This document shows, in pieces, positions 1-18,675 of a stretch of 64,000 nt of DNA; position 1 is the first letter of the stretch; every line of letters starts with the position of its first letter. Source of the stretch: Antennarius striatus (taxonomy: Eukaryota; Chordata; Actinopteri; Lophiiformes; Antennariidae). A program made the position numbers and the translations under genes. Where the stretch lies: the NCBI RefSeq assembly GCF_040054535.1, contig NC_090792.1, positions 8,952,491 to 9,016,490 on the forward strand. Reading direction: 5' to 3'. The notes beneath the pieces are model-generated. The model did not search any database, had not been told where the DNA came from, and saw nothing but the letters and a program-made list of their open reading frames with translations.

Positions 1-180
1 ACACACACACATTAAGACTACACATACAGACTGCATGAAAAACTACCCCACAGACATTTAGTCATCTGTTATGTTACATAACTTTGATATATCTTGTGCA
101 TCACAAAGAAATCCACACCGTGTCCACTGAGAACAGATTCCTGTATTCTCACCCTTCATGTACAAGTTGAAACTAGGAAA

Positions 181-600
181 AAGGCAGTCGCAGACCGCAA
201 CATCCCGCTACACCTCCGAATTCAAAATTTTACCTTTACCTACTTTCATTGGGCAGGGTCATTTAATAAAAGACCCATGATCCAACTAGTGCATAGAGTA
301 GTGCATATGGACAAGGCCAGTGTGAGTAAGACCATAGATCAAAGCTGTTTTACTCACACTTGTCTTTCTATCTTATCTGGTTCCTGAGTGTACAAAAAAA
401 AATTTGACCGTGACCTACTTTTCTCAAGGTCAAGGTCATCGTTTCATTTTCATCCCCTTTGCTGCCCGAGTAATGTGCTTTTTGTTTCATCTGTCTTTCT
501 GCAACGGTTGTGAACATATTTGGTGGACGGACGGACGGACAGAAGAATGAACGAACGAACGAACGCTGACAATCACCTGTGGCATGCAATTTCTTTGAAA
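181..600 (+). repeat. CAAGGTCA interspersed repeat family, copy A
   Basis: Shares long blocks with copies near 5.9, 37.3, 38.2 and 54.6 kb. These include a segment with CAGTCGCAGACCGCAACATC, an AATAAAAGACCCATGATCC block, a TGACCxTGACCTA...CAAGGTCAAGGTCA inverted cluster at 405-438, a GTAATGTGCTTTTTGTTTCA block, and a terminal run of GGAC repeats. No coding capacity is visible. Confidence 0.75.
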
Positions 601-1339
601 TTTGTCAAGTTGCTAATGTGTAACCGATAATGAAAGAACCACATCTTTTTTCAAACCATACACCAAATATCCTACCAGGTGTCATAAAAATCTGTTATGT
701 GGTTTTTGTGTGATGTTGCGGACAGACAGACGTGCAAACCAAGTGACAAAACAGTACGAGCGACAGATTGCCTCTTTGATGGAGGTAACTAGTTTTTTTT
801 CAGTTTTAAAAAAAAATTAAGCATTTTATTTTATCCATTGACACTATCATGAGCCTGAAAACTAATTTTCAGACAGACTGCAGGCAAGAAAGATGGAGGA
901 GCATATTACTTCCACTTGATCCTTCAAATCATTTTAAAGATTGGCATCAGCCTCATTGGATGTTGTCTGGCGTGACACAACGTGTTTCATTATTCTGAAT
1001 TCAATCATATCATCCTGAGAACCACCCATGGAGATCAAGCTGTCGGGAATTAAAACTATACTGACAGCCTAAAAAAAGAAAATACACCTCGACAGTGACA
1101 AAAATCAACACCTACTTGGTGATCAATGTCATCCCCTTTATTTGTATAAATGACTAGATTTCAAGTCAAATTGAGCTTTCAACATGATACCTAGAGATGC
1201 ACGTATTCCATAATGTTATTGATTTATTTCCTTTCCTCAGAGGACGAGGACAGTAATAATATTGACTGAATGTCAGTCTCTATGCTCAGCAATGATCATT
1301 CACTGGTCAATACCACACTACCCCCTTGTGGCTCACTTT

Positions 1340-5817
<4,478 letters not shown>

Positions 5818-5924
5818 CCTCAAGTCAGAGACGGTGACAGCTTGCCAGCTTCAAAATGTCCCTGTAGAGAAAGGTATTCAGCCTTTAATAAAATGTATTC
5901 AACATTGTACTCACTCACATAAGC

Positions 5925-6250
5925 AAACTAGAACCAAGGCAGTCACAGATTGCACAGACTGTCGTAGATCAAATCACTAGCTTTGATCTATGGTCTTACT
6001 CACACTGGCCTTCTCCCTCATCTTTCTTTGTTATCCAGGTCCTGAGTGTACAAAAGTTTAAATTTGACCTTGACCTAGTTGTCTCAAGGTCAAGGTCATC
6101 ATCTCATTTTCACCCCCTGAGTAATGTGTTTTTTGTTTCATCTTTCTATCTACAACGGTTGAAAAGATATTTGTTGGACAAACTAACGAACAGATGGACG
6201 GACGGACGGACGGAGGAACACACGAACACAAGAACACCCTGACATACCCT
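5925..6250 (+). repeat. CAAGGTCA interspersed repeat family, copy B
   Basis: Partial copy starting with AAGGCAGTCACAGATTGCAC. It includes the GATCAAATCACTAGCTTTGATC palindromic block (mismatched centre), the inverted half-site cluster at 6065-6098, the GTAATGTGTTTTTTGTTTCA block and the (GGAC)n end at about 6196-6214. Confidence 0.7.
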
Positions 6251-9200
6251 TCGTGGGATGTTGTACTCTCTGACTGCCTTGGTTCTTGTTTGTCTTTTGT
6301 GGCCCTCTTGGACTATCTATTCTTTATTCAAATACAGTTTAATGACAGAGGATCTTTCCACTTGGAAGCTGTTTCATAGCTAAGATATTTATGCTCAAGA
6401 AGCTGCCACAAGCTTCTGCCTCTGAGAATGACCTCAAGAAGAGTGGATGGATTTGTAAGCTCATGTGTAATGAAGAATATCTGGTCAATTAGGCTTATTC
6501 ATTCTCTGTGCTATTTAAGCACAGGAGGAGCACGTGGCCGGGCCGGCCAGTGCCCACAGGCTTTCAGTGCATTAGCGATACAAGCAGTAAAAGACAGACA
6601 GAACCACACTCAGGCACACACATGGGTACACTAACAAAAAATATGTGATGGCAAGCTATCCTACAAAAACCCTTCATAAGTGTGTCATTTCTTGACCTAA
6701 TTAGTAGGTTGTCTGCTCATGATTACAGGGAGGGTAACTGCTTAATCCTTGGCATGCAAAGAGCTTGTGTTAGCTGTATGTTGATCTTTATTTTCCATTC
6801 AAGTGAAGTGAAATAATTAAATACATTTAAATAAGTCTTCACTTATCTGCTATTAAACTATTTTGCTCACTTGGATTTTTATTCACATAATTAAGTTATA
6901 ATGCTATTTCATGTGGCGTTATATTCCAGCTAGCAACACATGTAGCGTGATTGGAAGGGTGGTAATGATGTGTTGGTTGGTCTGGTGGTTCTACAATAAG
7001 ACATTAATTAATAACTTATGTTCAGTGACATGAAATGACATGTTGCTTTTATGCATATTTCATGCTAAAAGTCTCGTGCAGTACTTCATGCAAAACAAAG
7101 TAGGTCAGCGTTCCACCACATTGGCGTCCAATGGACAGACTGGCTTTCGTGGTCCAATGGCTTTCAATGCTGAAATTTTGGATTTCAATCTAAATACATC
7201 TACAGGAGAGATTGTACTGAAATTTGCAATATATTCTCACTGACCCTGGAGGGCAACACATTATAACATTATCAAATAACCCTTTTTGACCATCCTCATC
7301 CGGATATATATAATTTCTTTCCAATACTTCAGTTTATTAAACTACTAACAGTAGGTCTGTTTTTATTGCATAGTGGTGGCTCTGCTTCACTCTCCTTACC
7401 ATTTTTGCAGCTCTACTCGACAAAAGCAAAAAGGTTCCTGTTCACCTGGCAATACTTTTTCAGTACTTGCTCCATTTCTGTTCCAATTGAGCAGAGCAGG
7501 CATTTAAGGTCACATGAAAGACTACAGACTACTTACTGGTCAATGAACGGCATACACTGCGTATCTTGCACAGCATAAATCAATGGCTGTCACAGTCAAA
7601 GAAGGAAGCTAGTTTCTACAACTATTTTTTATTCTTTCCACCATATTGCAGAGATGCAGATTTTTCTTTTAAACAGTTGGCAGGCTTACGAAAGCTGTAT
7701 GTCACATTGAATACCACTGCAGTTTAGCATCAAATGTAACCTAAGGAGGTGCATTCCCATAGTAGAAAATGGCCAGCAGAAGAGTACATAACACTAAGCA
7801 AAGCTGAGTTTAGTAGAGCCGGTGATATGTAGTGGAAATGTGGGTATTCTCACTGGCATCAGCTATATTTTATAGCTGCAGGTAACTGTTAAAGTAGGAC
7901 AAGACAGTGTATTCAAAAAAAAGAAAAAAGTGAGTTGGGCTGTGTTGCCAAAAGACACCAATAAATGGGTTGACGCCCCTAAATCAGTCCAAGAACAAAT
8001 ACTATACACTTATTACAGGGAAAGAAAATGACAGATCTTTCATTATGTCTTCGTGAGGGTCAAATCAGAAATACCTTGGTAAAAGTCACATGATGCACAG
8101 AAATATTTAAGTTCAATGCAATGCACTGCCTTTAACAGAAAGTAGCATGCATGTATACACTGATGTGTGCGACCAATGCAGACGACCAAAAGATGCCACA
8201 GAAATATCTGACACAATCTCCTATCATGCACTGTCAAATAGTAGCAGTGGAGTAAATGAGTTTTGCAGATGTCTGCAGCTCAGCAGGCAATCATGCCAGC
8301 CTCCTCTCCTCTCCTCACCTCCATCCTCAGAACAGCATGAATCTAATCGGCATCAGCAACGTCGTTTATGAGATGTATCATAACTACCGTTCACCAGAGG
8401 GTAGTGGAGGTCAGGCCTGCAGGAAGGTGGGGTAAGGATAGAGAACGGGGGGTGGGGTGGGGCTGGATGCTAAAATAATGTCCCCCTCCAAGGACAATTC
8501 AATCACCAGGCTAATATGTTAAGTGTTGCATAAGCGTATCGCTGTGTGCACTCCTTATGTACATCATGTGGTGCTGGTAGGGACTTTAATTCTTTCTGAC
8601 AGGCACATTATGGTGTGAGAGCTCTCAGGAGGTGGGGAGAGAAGAGTTGGGGTCTGGATATATTAGAGAGAGACACAAACTGAGGTTCCTGCTTGTAACC
8701 ATCAATACTGGCTGCTTTTTGCATGAACGCCTGAGAACACAAGCTGCAACAACAGAAGATGGTGATCCCTGTTTTCCTTCATCTGCTTCAGATTGATGTT
8801 CAACTTGCACATGTTGGCATCACCTTAACAAATATTTACACGAGTGCTCATATGCTCTCTTACAAGCATATCAATCAGTTTTTACCAAAGTGAAATGCAA
8901 ACTGCAACAGCCCTCCGCTGCCAGCAATAATGAGGTGGTACAAGCAGAAATAGAGCAGCAGTCCTGTGTGGGGCTTTATTCATCAGTCTGAAGCCACAGA
9001 GAGTGCAACACATAACAGTATTCATTATTAATCCTCAAATACTGTTCACCCTTGAAGACTCCTCAAACCATCCTCTGTGATGTTAGAAGCACTAATACAA
9101 TATCTTGACTCATGCCCAGGTAAAAATAATCAAAAGGTTGATACAGTTATTGATTGATGAGGCATCATATTACCTTTCTGATTCTGCCATACTTGTGAAT

Positions 9201-12200
9201 GTTTTAATAACAACATCCCATTGATTTTTAAGCCAACAACATAATACACACATCTGATGACACTTTCCGATCACTTCCCTCTACACTGCTGGGACTCGGC
9301 CTCATGACTCAGAAGCTTGTCTTGAATCTTTCAAAGTACAGTACTGTGACAAAACTAAGCCCACTGTTGTCATGTGTATGTAGAGGCAAAACAGGATGAA
9401 GTCACTGAATTTGTTTGTGCAGGAGCCAAACAGAAAAAGAATAAAATAAACATAGATCAAAGTTCATGACCTGAAAATCCACAAATGATGTCACTGAGAA
9501 ATAAAATATCTCTGAAAATCATTATGAACACGAAGCTGGTGGTGGCAAGTAACCTGAAGTCTGATTCAATGCACTGAAATTGTTTGAAAGATGCAAATAG
9601 ATCCTGTTTTCTCCAGAGGATCAACCTGTAATAATGGCCTCTCAATATGGAAATACATCAAACGTGTTTTCATGGACAAATGAGAGAAGAGCATAGGGCA
9701 TACTCGTGTTCTCCTCGTGTTAATGTCACTGAGAGCAGGAGTTGTGGGTGAGTGGGAGGGGAGCGAGAGATAAGAGAGATATTGGATTTGCTCTATGAGC
9801 AAATGAGGGTTTTTTTTTCTATTTGCCCTGGTTTCTGCTTCTTTTTTATTGGCATGTATGGAGGAATGTGTGAGCACAGGTGACTGTGCTCACTGGATTA
9901 GTATGATGCTTAGTCCTCCACTGATCTAATTTTAGGACAACACATGCCCCCCTAGCACCAACTATGTGTTTATTTTGTACAGGATTCATGTCAAATAGTG
10001 AGGTGAGGGTGGCAGAAGTAGGATATGAGGTAATCCTCTTTTTGTGTTTGTCTTTGCTCGTTGAGTTATAATCCAGCTACACTGAATTACATCTATTTCA
10101 TAGTAACATAGGACGTATCAGTCATAACTTCTGTTTGTGGACCCCGCAGTGCAGTGTGTGTGTGTGTGGGGGGGGGTTTAAGATTGATCTATCAGCTTCA
10201 TTATGATGACCGTCCTGCCCTTTGAGCATAATGAGTCTGCCTCACTGGGGAGGTTGGACGGAGTCTTGGTTGGCCATCGCTCTTGTGCTTTGAAAAAATG
10301 CACAATTACACACACACACGCACACACAGACACACACAGACACACGCACCCGATGAGAGGACACAAAAAATGTGCACAAGCGCTGGACGTGACCAGACCA
10401 CACAATAACAGTGTTTATGATTTAAGGTGACATCTGGTTTCTCTTTGGAGTCACCTCTGCAGACACAGAGGGATTGTCAATAGGAGAAGACAAGTGATGT
10501 AATATGTTGGACTCAGTGACATGGAATTACATGTTGCTGCCATGCATATTTTATACCAGCAGTCTGGTACATTGTGCATGACAAACCACTTGGAATACAG
10601 AAATGTTGGATAATCTACATCCACTAAAAGATTAATTTCACTGGTCCCTTAATGTTTTTTCTAGTAGGCCAGTATTTTTTAAAAGCTCGGGTCTTAAAGA
10701 GGTTCCATATAATTTCCATGTTGACGATAAATCTTATTTATGTCATATTTGAGGAATATTACCATTTTTAAAACTAAAAGAAAGGCAAAAAACCTGAAAC
10801 TTTCTCAAACATCAGGAGGCCCCTTCACTCAGCACATGAGACATGAACACACAAATCTTCAAGAAAAAAATGCATTACATAATTCCCTGGAAATCCCAAT
10901 CTGACATAAATTCCACTCAAAGAATGAGCCTGAAGCAAATTTGTAAACAAGGAAACAGAAAAATCACTGGTGATATTTTCAGGTTCATCAGATGATTGAT
11001 CTAAGAAGCTTGAATTGCAGAAGGCACCTCATGAGTATTATATTATTTTGTGTAAAAACTTTTATCCTAAGATATTCAATAGTACTTCAGTTAAAAAAGA
11101 AATCCCACCACCAGAATTAGCCTGTAACCATGGAAACAGGAATAGTAAAAATGACAAATATCCCCCAAATCAGCACTTCCGTTTTAGTTGTTTTGTGAAT
11201 GTATGGCCTTATAAAAGCAGGTTTTGAGTTTTGCTGCACAAAAAAAACATGATGGACAGACTGCACAACTGAACACTGTGTGTTCCAAATAATGTCCAAA
11301 TAATTTGTCCAAATTATGTCCTAATTTGAGTTTAAATGAATGACATCACCATCAACAGCAGCAGTTTATATTTTCTGCCGGGTATCAAACTTTGTAATAA
11401 AGTCAACAAAGACTATTATGGTGGTCATAATAAACATAATGCTATGTCACAGTGTCAATGTGAACGTGTTAGCATTCGAAACAAGCACCGTCACTCAGGT
11501 TCAGGACAGCCTCCTTGAGCCACCAGCGTAGCTGCAAGTTGTTAGCCTAGTAATTCAGCTTATAGGTTAGGCCTCTAAATGCTAACAATTTAAATGTAAA
11601 TATTCCTTATCATACATTGCTCTGATAGCAGCTGACAAAAAGCTTGCATGGGAACCAATAATGTAAAAGTAATTCACTGAATACATGGAGCGAGCTTGAA
11701 ACAGAAAGAGCTGCTCAGAGTCACATGATATTTGGGAGCTAAGAAAAACTTATTTTTTACTAACGTGATCAAACAAACATCTTTCTTGAACCTCACTCTG
11801 TTTGTATTTCTAGTAGGAGCTCCACTCAGGGTTGAGTACACATTGTAAAGGATACCCGAGGGCATGTCAAGTTATCATTATATTGTGGTTTCAGTGTATA
11901 GATTCTGAAAAGTGAAGGAAAAGAAGGCATAAATGCACAAGGAGTACTCACTGTGGAACAAATCCTCCAATTACATTCATAATTCTCACTGACATTTCAG
12001 TTAGTGAAATAGTAAATAGGCATGGATGACCCATATTTGAACAGAGAGTTCATTGATGGTGACATATCTTGGGGTATTTAAAATGTCACACAACATGCAG
12101 CGACGTGTTATGTGTGAATTAACGCTCAAACTTCTGTATGAAGTGGTTCATTGGGAAAATCACAGAACTCTGTGTTCCTGAGAAAGTTAGAAATCATTGA

Positions 12201-13820
12201 GCTCATCTGTCATTTTTTCTTGCTGTGAGTGGGTAAAGAAGAGCCTCAGGATTGGAAGTGTATGGTAAAATACGATATGCATGCCCGAAATGTGGGGTAT
12301 CAGTTCTTCAAGGGCCTTCACGTCGGCATATACATCAGTCCTGTGTTCATATTGACAAGAGGAAACAAAAATAATGTTGAGGAGGAGTGAGGGAGGAAAA
12401 GAGAGTCACTAGAATGTAGCAACAGAAGAAGAGAAAAAAACCACAAACATAGAAATTAAAGGAATATAACGATTTTAAATGCTTTAAGTGCCCTAAATGC
12501 TCACATTTCTTATGTCTCATGCAGCAGCGCAGCTTTGAGGTATTTTCCGTTTTGAACATGTAACCTATTTTCTCTGTCATCTTGGGCAAATTTGTTCACA
12601 CTAAAGACGTCACAGCAAAGGAGATTTGAGGACACAGCGTCAACAGAGCGCATATGTCACCTGACATATTGGCACTGATTCTTGCAGATCCAGAAATCAG
12701 GTTTGTTCTGCCCTGCAGCGAGCAGAGCAAAGACATTAAAGCGCAATAAAAGCTATAGTCTCTATCTCCTCCAAACACCTTAACATAATGACTTTGTTAA
12801 AGTAACACTTCTGGGGCATTTATGTGATGCTCTATTTATGCTGACACATCACCGGAAAAACACAATCATAAAACTGGAACTGTGCACCTCCATGCAGCAT
12901 AATGTTATGTATGCTGAAGGCTTGAGCTTGGAGAGTAGCAATATGCAGCACTGACCAACACTCTGTTTAATTAAAGATCCTCTTGGCTCTGGCAAACACT
13001 TTGAACAGTTTGATGCTGTGCTGATAGAAACATATGATCAGCCTGGACCAATGGTGCGAGACCAACTCTCTTCTCTGGGGTTTAATTTATTGATGTGCCT
13101 CTGAGCTGTACTGTATGTGCGTGTGCTTATGAAATCTTTGATTTAAATGTTTTTCCACCCAAGCCTGAGCATGTCTCTTCCCAGGACAAAGCATGAACAC
13201 TTTGTAACATCACCTTCCCTTATGGTAACCATCTGCAGCCAGCTTCCCTTACCCAGCATGCATGCTGTTTTCAGCCATGAGAGGAAAATCATGGCACGGT
13301 GTCCTAATTTGGACTGTTTTAATCGTCAGTGCTTGACTTCTCATGGCTGACGACGACTTTACGCCGGCAGTGCAATCCCTCCCTCCCTCCCATGGTGGAT
13401 ATGAACATGACGCAAACATTCCTGAAAACAATCATGAACACAGCAAAGTGCATGAAAATAATGTAACACCTACAGCAGAGTGTTGCGTTCAGGCGCTGTG
13501 CGAGATGTTCTCATCACTTCCTGTCCTATCAGTGTCCCGGCACACGGACAAGTCTGTGCTGCTGCGTGGTGTCGCACTGAGAAAAACAACAACTTCGGAA
13601 GACGTCGGAATGCACGCACCATCCTCAGCAAAAGCAGACGTCCAGCCATGTGAGTGTGTGTTTGTGTGTCTGCATGCACTAAAGAGACCTTCTCTGTCAC
13701 CTATTCTAACCTTTCCTTCCTCCTGCTTGAATATCAATGAGTAACTCGAGACGCAAACACGGGGTAGTTTGAGACTAACATCATTATTTGAGTTACGAAA
13801 AGCACAAATGTGTTTGAGTC

Positions 13821-13860
13821 CTTCAGAGCTGTGACACCCAGTAGAGTCACAGCTCTGAAG
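13821..13860. repeat. Perfect 15-bp inverted repeat (hairpin)
   Basis: CTTCAGAGCTGTGAC at 13821-13835 is exactly complementary to GTCACAGCTCTGAAG at 13846-13860, with a 10-nt spacer. Its function is unknown; it could be a cruciform or a fragment of a fold-back element. Confidence 0.85.
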
Positions 13861-15126
13861 CTTATATATGAACAATTCTGTAAAGGTCCTGTTTTAAATA
13901 GCGTCAAAACACTGCGTCGAACCAAATGACAGAAGATGAAAGAAAGCCTTGACAGAGATTACACGCTTGTTGGTGTTTCCAATTCAGAATCAAGAGAGCA
14001 CAGTTCAAACATCTCCTCCCTTTCCTATCCAAGCACTCGTACAACAAGTTTCCTTGTGATCACATTCAATGATAGAAAGTAAATGTTGTGGGAAAATGTC
14101 ACATGTGAGCCTTCTGTCCTGTGGCTGTTCCCACAGCATCCACGAACTGATGATCTATAACTGTAGCGGCTTGAATCGTCATGCACCGGTAGGACCAGAA
14201 AGATTACCTGAGAGCGGAGCCTACACACATATCCGAGAAAACCTGCACAAACTGAAGGCTTCTGTCGCACAATCTAAATTCCTGTTGATCCGCCTGGAGA
14301 ACGATGTTATTTTACGGGCTGTTGCATCCCTATAGAGGTTGACGTGCAAGTGGCACACATAGAGATGAAGGGGACGTGGGGGATGTTTGAAGAAGAGGAG
14401 TGAGCACAAGGTGAAGGTTCCTCTTTTGAGTAACCTTCTTTGTCTTCTCCCGGTCTCCCCCACATCAGCACCTGGACACACTGCATTCTCCTCACAGCCT
14501 CCTCTCGTCCTTCTTCTCTCCCTCCACCACAGCTGATGCCAACCGACGGCACACACAAACCCACTCTTAATCAATGACGTTAAGCCTCTTTTCCATTTTT
14601 TCCCCAACCCCCTCACTTCACGCTCCTCACAGCAGAGAGAGAGAGGAGACGGGGCTCTGATGATAAATCATCGTTAGAAGAGGGGAAAGAAAAATCAGTC
14701 ATCCCCTTACCTTTCCGTCTACAGTGAAGAGGAGAGCCCGTCTCCTCTGAGAAGGATTGGAAGCCAGAATGCGCACATACACCAATATACACATTCACAC
14801 ATGCACTCACACACAACATACACGCTCCCTCACACACACGCGGTGATGAAGAGGGCTGGCTCTTAAGCAAGCGAACACTGCAGGCTGCCGCTTGCCTGGG
14901 AAAGCCTGATGCGTTCCTCCCTCCAGGCAGAAGCACACACGGCCATCTCAAAGACTCTTTGTTGGAGCTGATTCACCCCCGGCTCCATGGCTGAGTGCTG
15001 GTCCATGTAACGGTGCCTGCTCCTGGGGACACAGGGGGAGCGTGTGAAGGGGGGGACAATGCCATGAGGACGGGAGGCAGCATCCAGGAGAATATCATGG
15101 CCCCATACAGCTCCTTCCATCCCCCC

Positions 15127-15250
<124 letters not shown>

Positions 15251-15588
15251 ACTCCACCAACCATACAAACTCCCTCCCTCTTTATCGCTTCCCTCAATCT
15301 CCGCCTACCCGCCCCAATTGGACTATAAAAAAATTGGATAGCACCGTGTGCACATGTGGGTGTGTGTTTTATGCTGGTTTCCAGTGACTGTAAGGAGAGG
15401 AGAGGTTCCTCTACGCCCCGTCACCTGGGATACCTTTCATCTACCCCGCCCTCCATCTTTCATGAGGGTGCTGCTTTGGCCCAGTGCACTACTGTTCAGC
15501 AAGATGCATTATCCATGAAATGACGGGGTCAGGGACGACAGATGGTGAGAGGGGCTGTTTTATATGTGTGTGTCTGTAATAATGGGTC

Positions 15589-15605
15589 GGGGGGGGGGGG
15601 GGGGG
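15589..15605 (+). repeat. G17 homopolymer run
   Basis: Seventeen consecutive G on the plus strand, a position prone to slippage or assembly error. Confidence 0.95.
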
Positions 15606-17011
15606 CATTGTACAGTCCTTATCCCCACAATCTCCTTTGAGTGACTTCAAAGTTTAACACAGATGCACAAGAAGCTGGAGTTCCAACACTGCACGAGTCC
15701 TACATCCTCATAATTTGACTGAAATTTTCCCCTTTCTTTTCACCACAATCATTTCCTGAATAGTTTAAACAGCAGCTAAAACCAGACATAAAGCAGGAAA
15801 ATATATTTGAATCAAGTCATGCGGAAATTGCACAGCCAGGCAGATTTAAGGCATGCATGTAATACGTGATGTTTTGGTGCGAGAGATATATACAACAGGA
15901 GTGCAACAGGCTCAAATAATGAGGTCCCTCCTTACAGACTGAATAATCTGAAGTGAGAGGTAATCTGCATAACAGTGACAGATTGGCCTGCTGGGGGTAG
16001 TGCTAACATGACCCCTCTTTCATTTTCATTCGCACTTGTCAGAGTTTATTGGCTTGGCTATACATTACGACTTTTCATGTTTTGTTTTCGTTTTGATTTT
16101 TTAATTTCCGGCGAACAGAAATAAAATAATCCACAGTACATCGCTTATTACATAGTACTAACTAAAACAGTCCTCTAATGTGTACTGGTGCATCATCAGA
16201 ATCAAGGGGAAAGGAAAGGTCAGAAGGTTAAAAAAATTAATAAATAATAATAAAAATACCACAAATGCATAATTTTTAATACTATTGGTAAACTTTACAT
16301 AAAGAGGATGTTATGTACATAATTTAAGTAACTGAAACAAATTGAGTTCCAATGTAATAAAAAAATTAATGTTATACTTTTTTAATTTTCCACTAATCAG
16401 GCATTCAATAGTTTAGAGTGTAATGATTAATATACTACTACTGCTACTACTACTACTAATAATAATACATACTTGTATATTATTTTAATATTTTATTTAT
16501 TTAAAGAGAGAGGCTACATTAGAATAACTTCAGACCTTCACCAGAAGATTAGTCATTTTAAAGTCTGGTAGTTAAAGGGTTTATTCAAATGCATCTGTCA
16601 GCTGTAGAATCAGATTTAAAGCTAATGCAGCCCTGCAAAACAATAACCCTTCATTTGGATAATTGAAAATTGCTTGCAACATAAAAAGGAGCTTACAGTG
16701 AAAAGAGATGTAAAAAGCCACAATGTCATTAAAATAAAAAGCTTTTATTTGCATTTTAAATGATTCTATTGTCTAGGATGAGTCCTTAAGGCTGTGGGGG
16801 ATAGCATTTACATCTAAAGCAAAGGTGACTTCCTATCCAAATCCAATGATATTATCTATGATTCAGTATTTCTACAGAAGTTTTTTAAAAAAGGCTGCTT
16901 TATGTGTTGTGTTTTTGCTTCTTTTGTTTTGTTTTCAACAAAAAGAAGTAACAGTTCAGATAAAAATTAAAATGCTAATGTAAAGGTAAAGCAAGTCAGA
17001 ATAATCAAATG

Positions 17012-17129
17012 AAGGGGCACAGCTTTGACTTAAGAAGCTGTGCCCCTTCTAAAGTCAAAGCTGTGCCCCTCCTTAGTGTGACCCGATGACTCGCTGTTCT
17101 ACAATCCCAGAACAGCGAGTCATCGGGTC
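17012..17129. repeat. Two adjacent fold-back sequences
   Basis: First, AGGGGCACAGCTTTGACTT at 17013-17031 pairs perfectly with 17052-17070, and a nested inverted copy of the GGGGCACAGCTT arm lies in its spacer. Second, a 21-bp arm at 17080-17100 pairs perfectly with 17109-17129 around an 8-nt loop (ACAATCCC). No open frame is involved. It could be a fold-back transposon remnant or a structured transcript segment. Confidence 0.85.
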
Positions 17130-17166
17130 GCATGGAGGAGCTAGTATTTCAACAGAATTCTGATTC

Positions 17167-17535
17167 CCATCCATTATCTTGTAGATGGGATAACTGCAAT
17201 CGTCTCGTCTACAGCCGCTTATCCGTCTTGTGGGTCATGGGTCTGCTGGAGCCTATCTCAGTTGGCTACGGATGAGAGGCACGGTACACCCCGGATAACA
17301 CGCCAGGTGCCACACGAAGGACGAACAACCACTCGCCTTTACATTTACAGCAATTTGGAAGGATCAATTCACCTAAACTGCATGTTTTTGGAGGTGAAAA
17401 GAAGCTGGAGAACCTGGAGAACCCACAGAACACACGCAGACATGGGAAGAACATCCAAACTCAGCACAGAAGGGAATCAAACCTGGAACCTTCCTGCTGT
17501 GAGGCAACGTTGCCCACTGTGCCACTGTACCGTCC
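17167..17535 (-). mobile_element. tRNA-derived SINE-type repeat, minus orientation
   Basis: Read on the minus strand, the 5' end resembles a tRNA-derived pol III promoter. It has an A-box-like TGGCACAGTGGGCAA (17510-17524) and a B-box-like GGTTTGATTCCC (17472-17483). The body matches a common teleost repeat ending near CAGCCGCTTATCCGTC. It is not a functional tRNA gene because the cloverleaf is not maintained. Confidence 0.7.
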
Positions 17536-18669
17536 AAAATTTTGATTTATCAGTCATAAATGTTGACATCAGTATTATGTAGGATCAATTATTATTGAAA
17601 ATTATGACCTCATCATAACTAATTTTTCATGAATTGCCTTCCTTTCCTCATGGTAATGAGCTTCCATACTTTTACTCACTTACTTAAAATATGCTTTACT
17701 AGAAAACCTTCCCTTTCTATGTCTGGTCAGTCAAGCTCAGTGGAACACACAACAGACATCCTGTCAACACACGCTCTTAACCGGCACATGTAAATAAATA
17801 AAGCACAAAAAGCCCTGACTGTAAAACATTTCCCACACAGAACCTTGAGTTCTTATTTATGAGAGCAACAGTGTCAGACAAAAGCTTGTCTGTGTCCAAA
17901 GTATATTAAAGAGAAGTGACTGACTTGAACCATCTGTCGACTGGAGTAAGAGAAAGCTATGGATTTTCTGTCTGAGGCACTATTGAAGTTCCTGGTTGTT
18001 GTCTTCCATGAGATGAGCTATAATAAATACTGTAAATAGCCAGCCAGATATACATTCTAATGTGGTTAATGCTGGGTTATGATGGGAGTTCATCATGTCA
18101 CCTGTCACTTAACACACAGCTGTAACTTTAGTTTGCGCACTCACCATTTGAGAAGGTCTTGGCCAGTAGTATCATAATCCTCAGTATGAAGGTCTGTCCA
18201 TCCACTACTGCACTCAATGCACATGTAAAGCAGCAATAGTCTGTATCACAGTACTCTTGAGAAACAAGGATCTCTCTGACAAACACAAGGCTGGTGCTGC
18301 ACACTGCTACAAGGATGGATTTCCTTCGCTAATGAGCCAACTGCATATCTTCATACAATTTTTCAAACTCCTGACCTGCAATATGGCTGTGTGAAGTAGA
18401 TTAGTTTTACTACCAGCACTCGAGTCAGCAGGTTCCTGGTTCTCTCTCAATGATTAACAATTACAACAGCTGAATTCATAATTTACCGACAATAAAACCA
18501 TGTATGCGGTTGTTGGGATTTTTTTATAAAGTGCAGGGACACATTCCGTTGAGATGAATTAAGTCACTTAGAATATGAGCAATAGCGCTGCATTCAGACA
18601 ATTTAAAACCAGAACATAGTCACCGAACAAATTTAACAGGCTTTTTGAACATCAGTGTGTACAAAGTAG

Positions 18670-18675
18670 TTTATT
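18670..18675 (-). terminator. Candidate bub1b polyadenylation signal
   Basis: AATAAA on the minus strand, about 450 bases beyond the bub1b stop codon. Other weaker AT-rich motifs lie between, so the assignment is tentative. Confidence 0.4.

Noticed and set aside
5821..5823. Extended pak6 start two codons upstream
   Set aside because: The codon there is TTG; the ATG at 5817 gives the conserved MFRKKKKK terminus.
13343..13875. Overlapping 120-130 codon open frames on both strands
   Set aside because: Frames overlap in both directions without homology; probably chance openness in a moderately GC-rich segment.
17472..17535. Possible tRNA gene on the minus strand
   Set aside because: Same reasoning: the tRNA-like head of an interspersed repeat with a diverged B-box and no cloverleaf.
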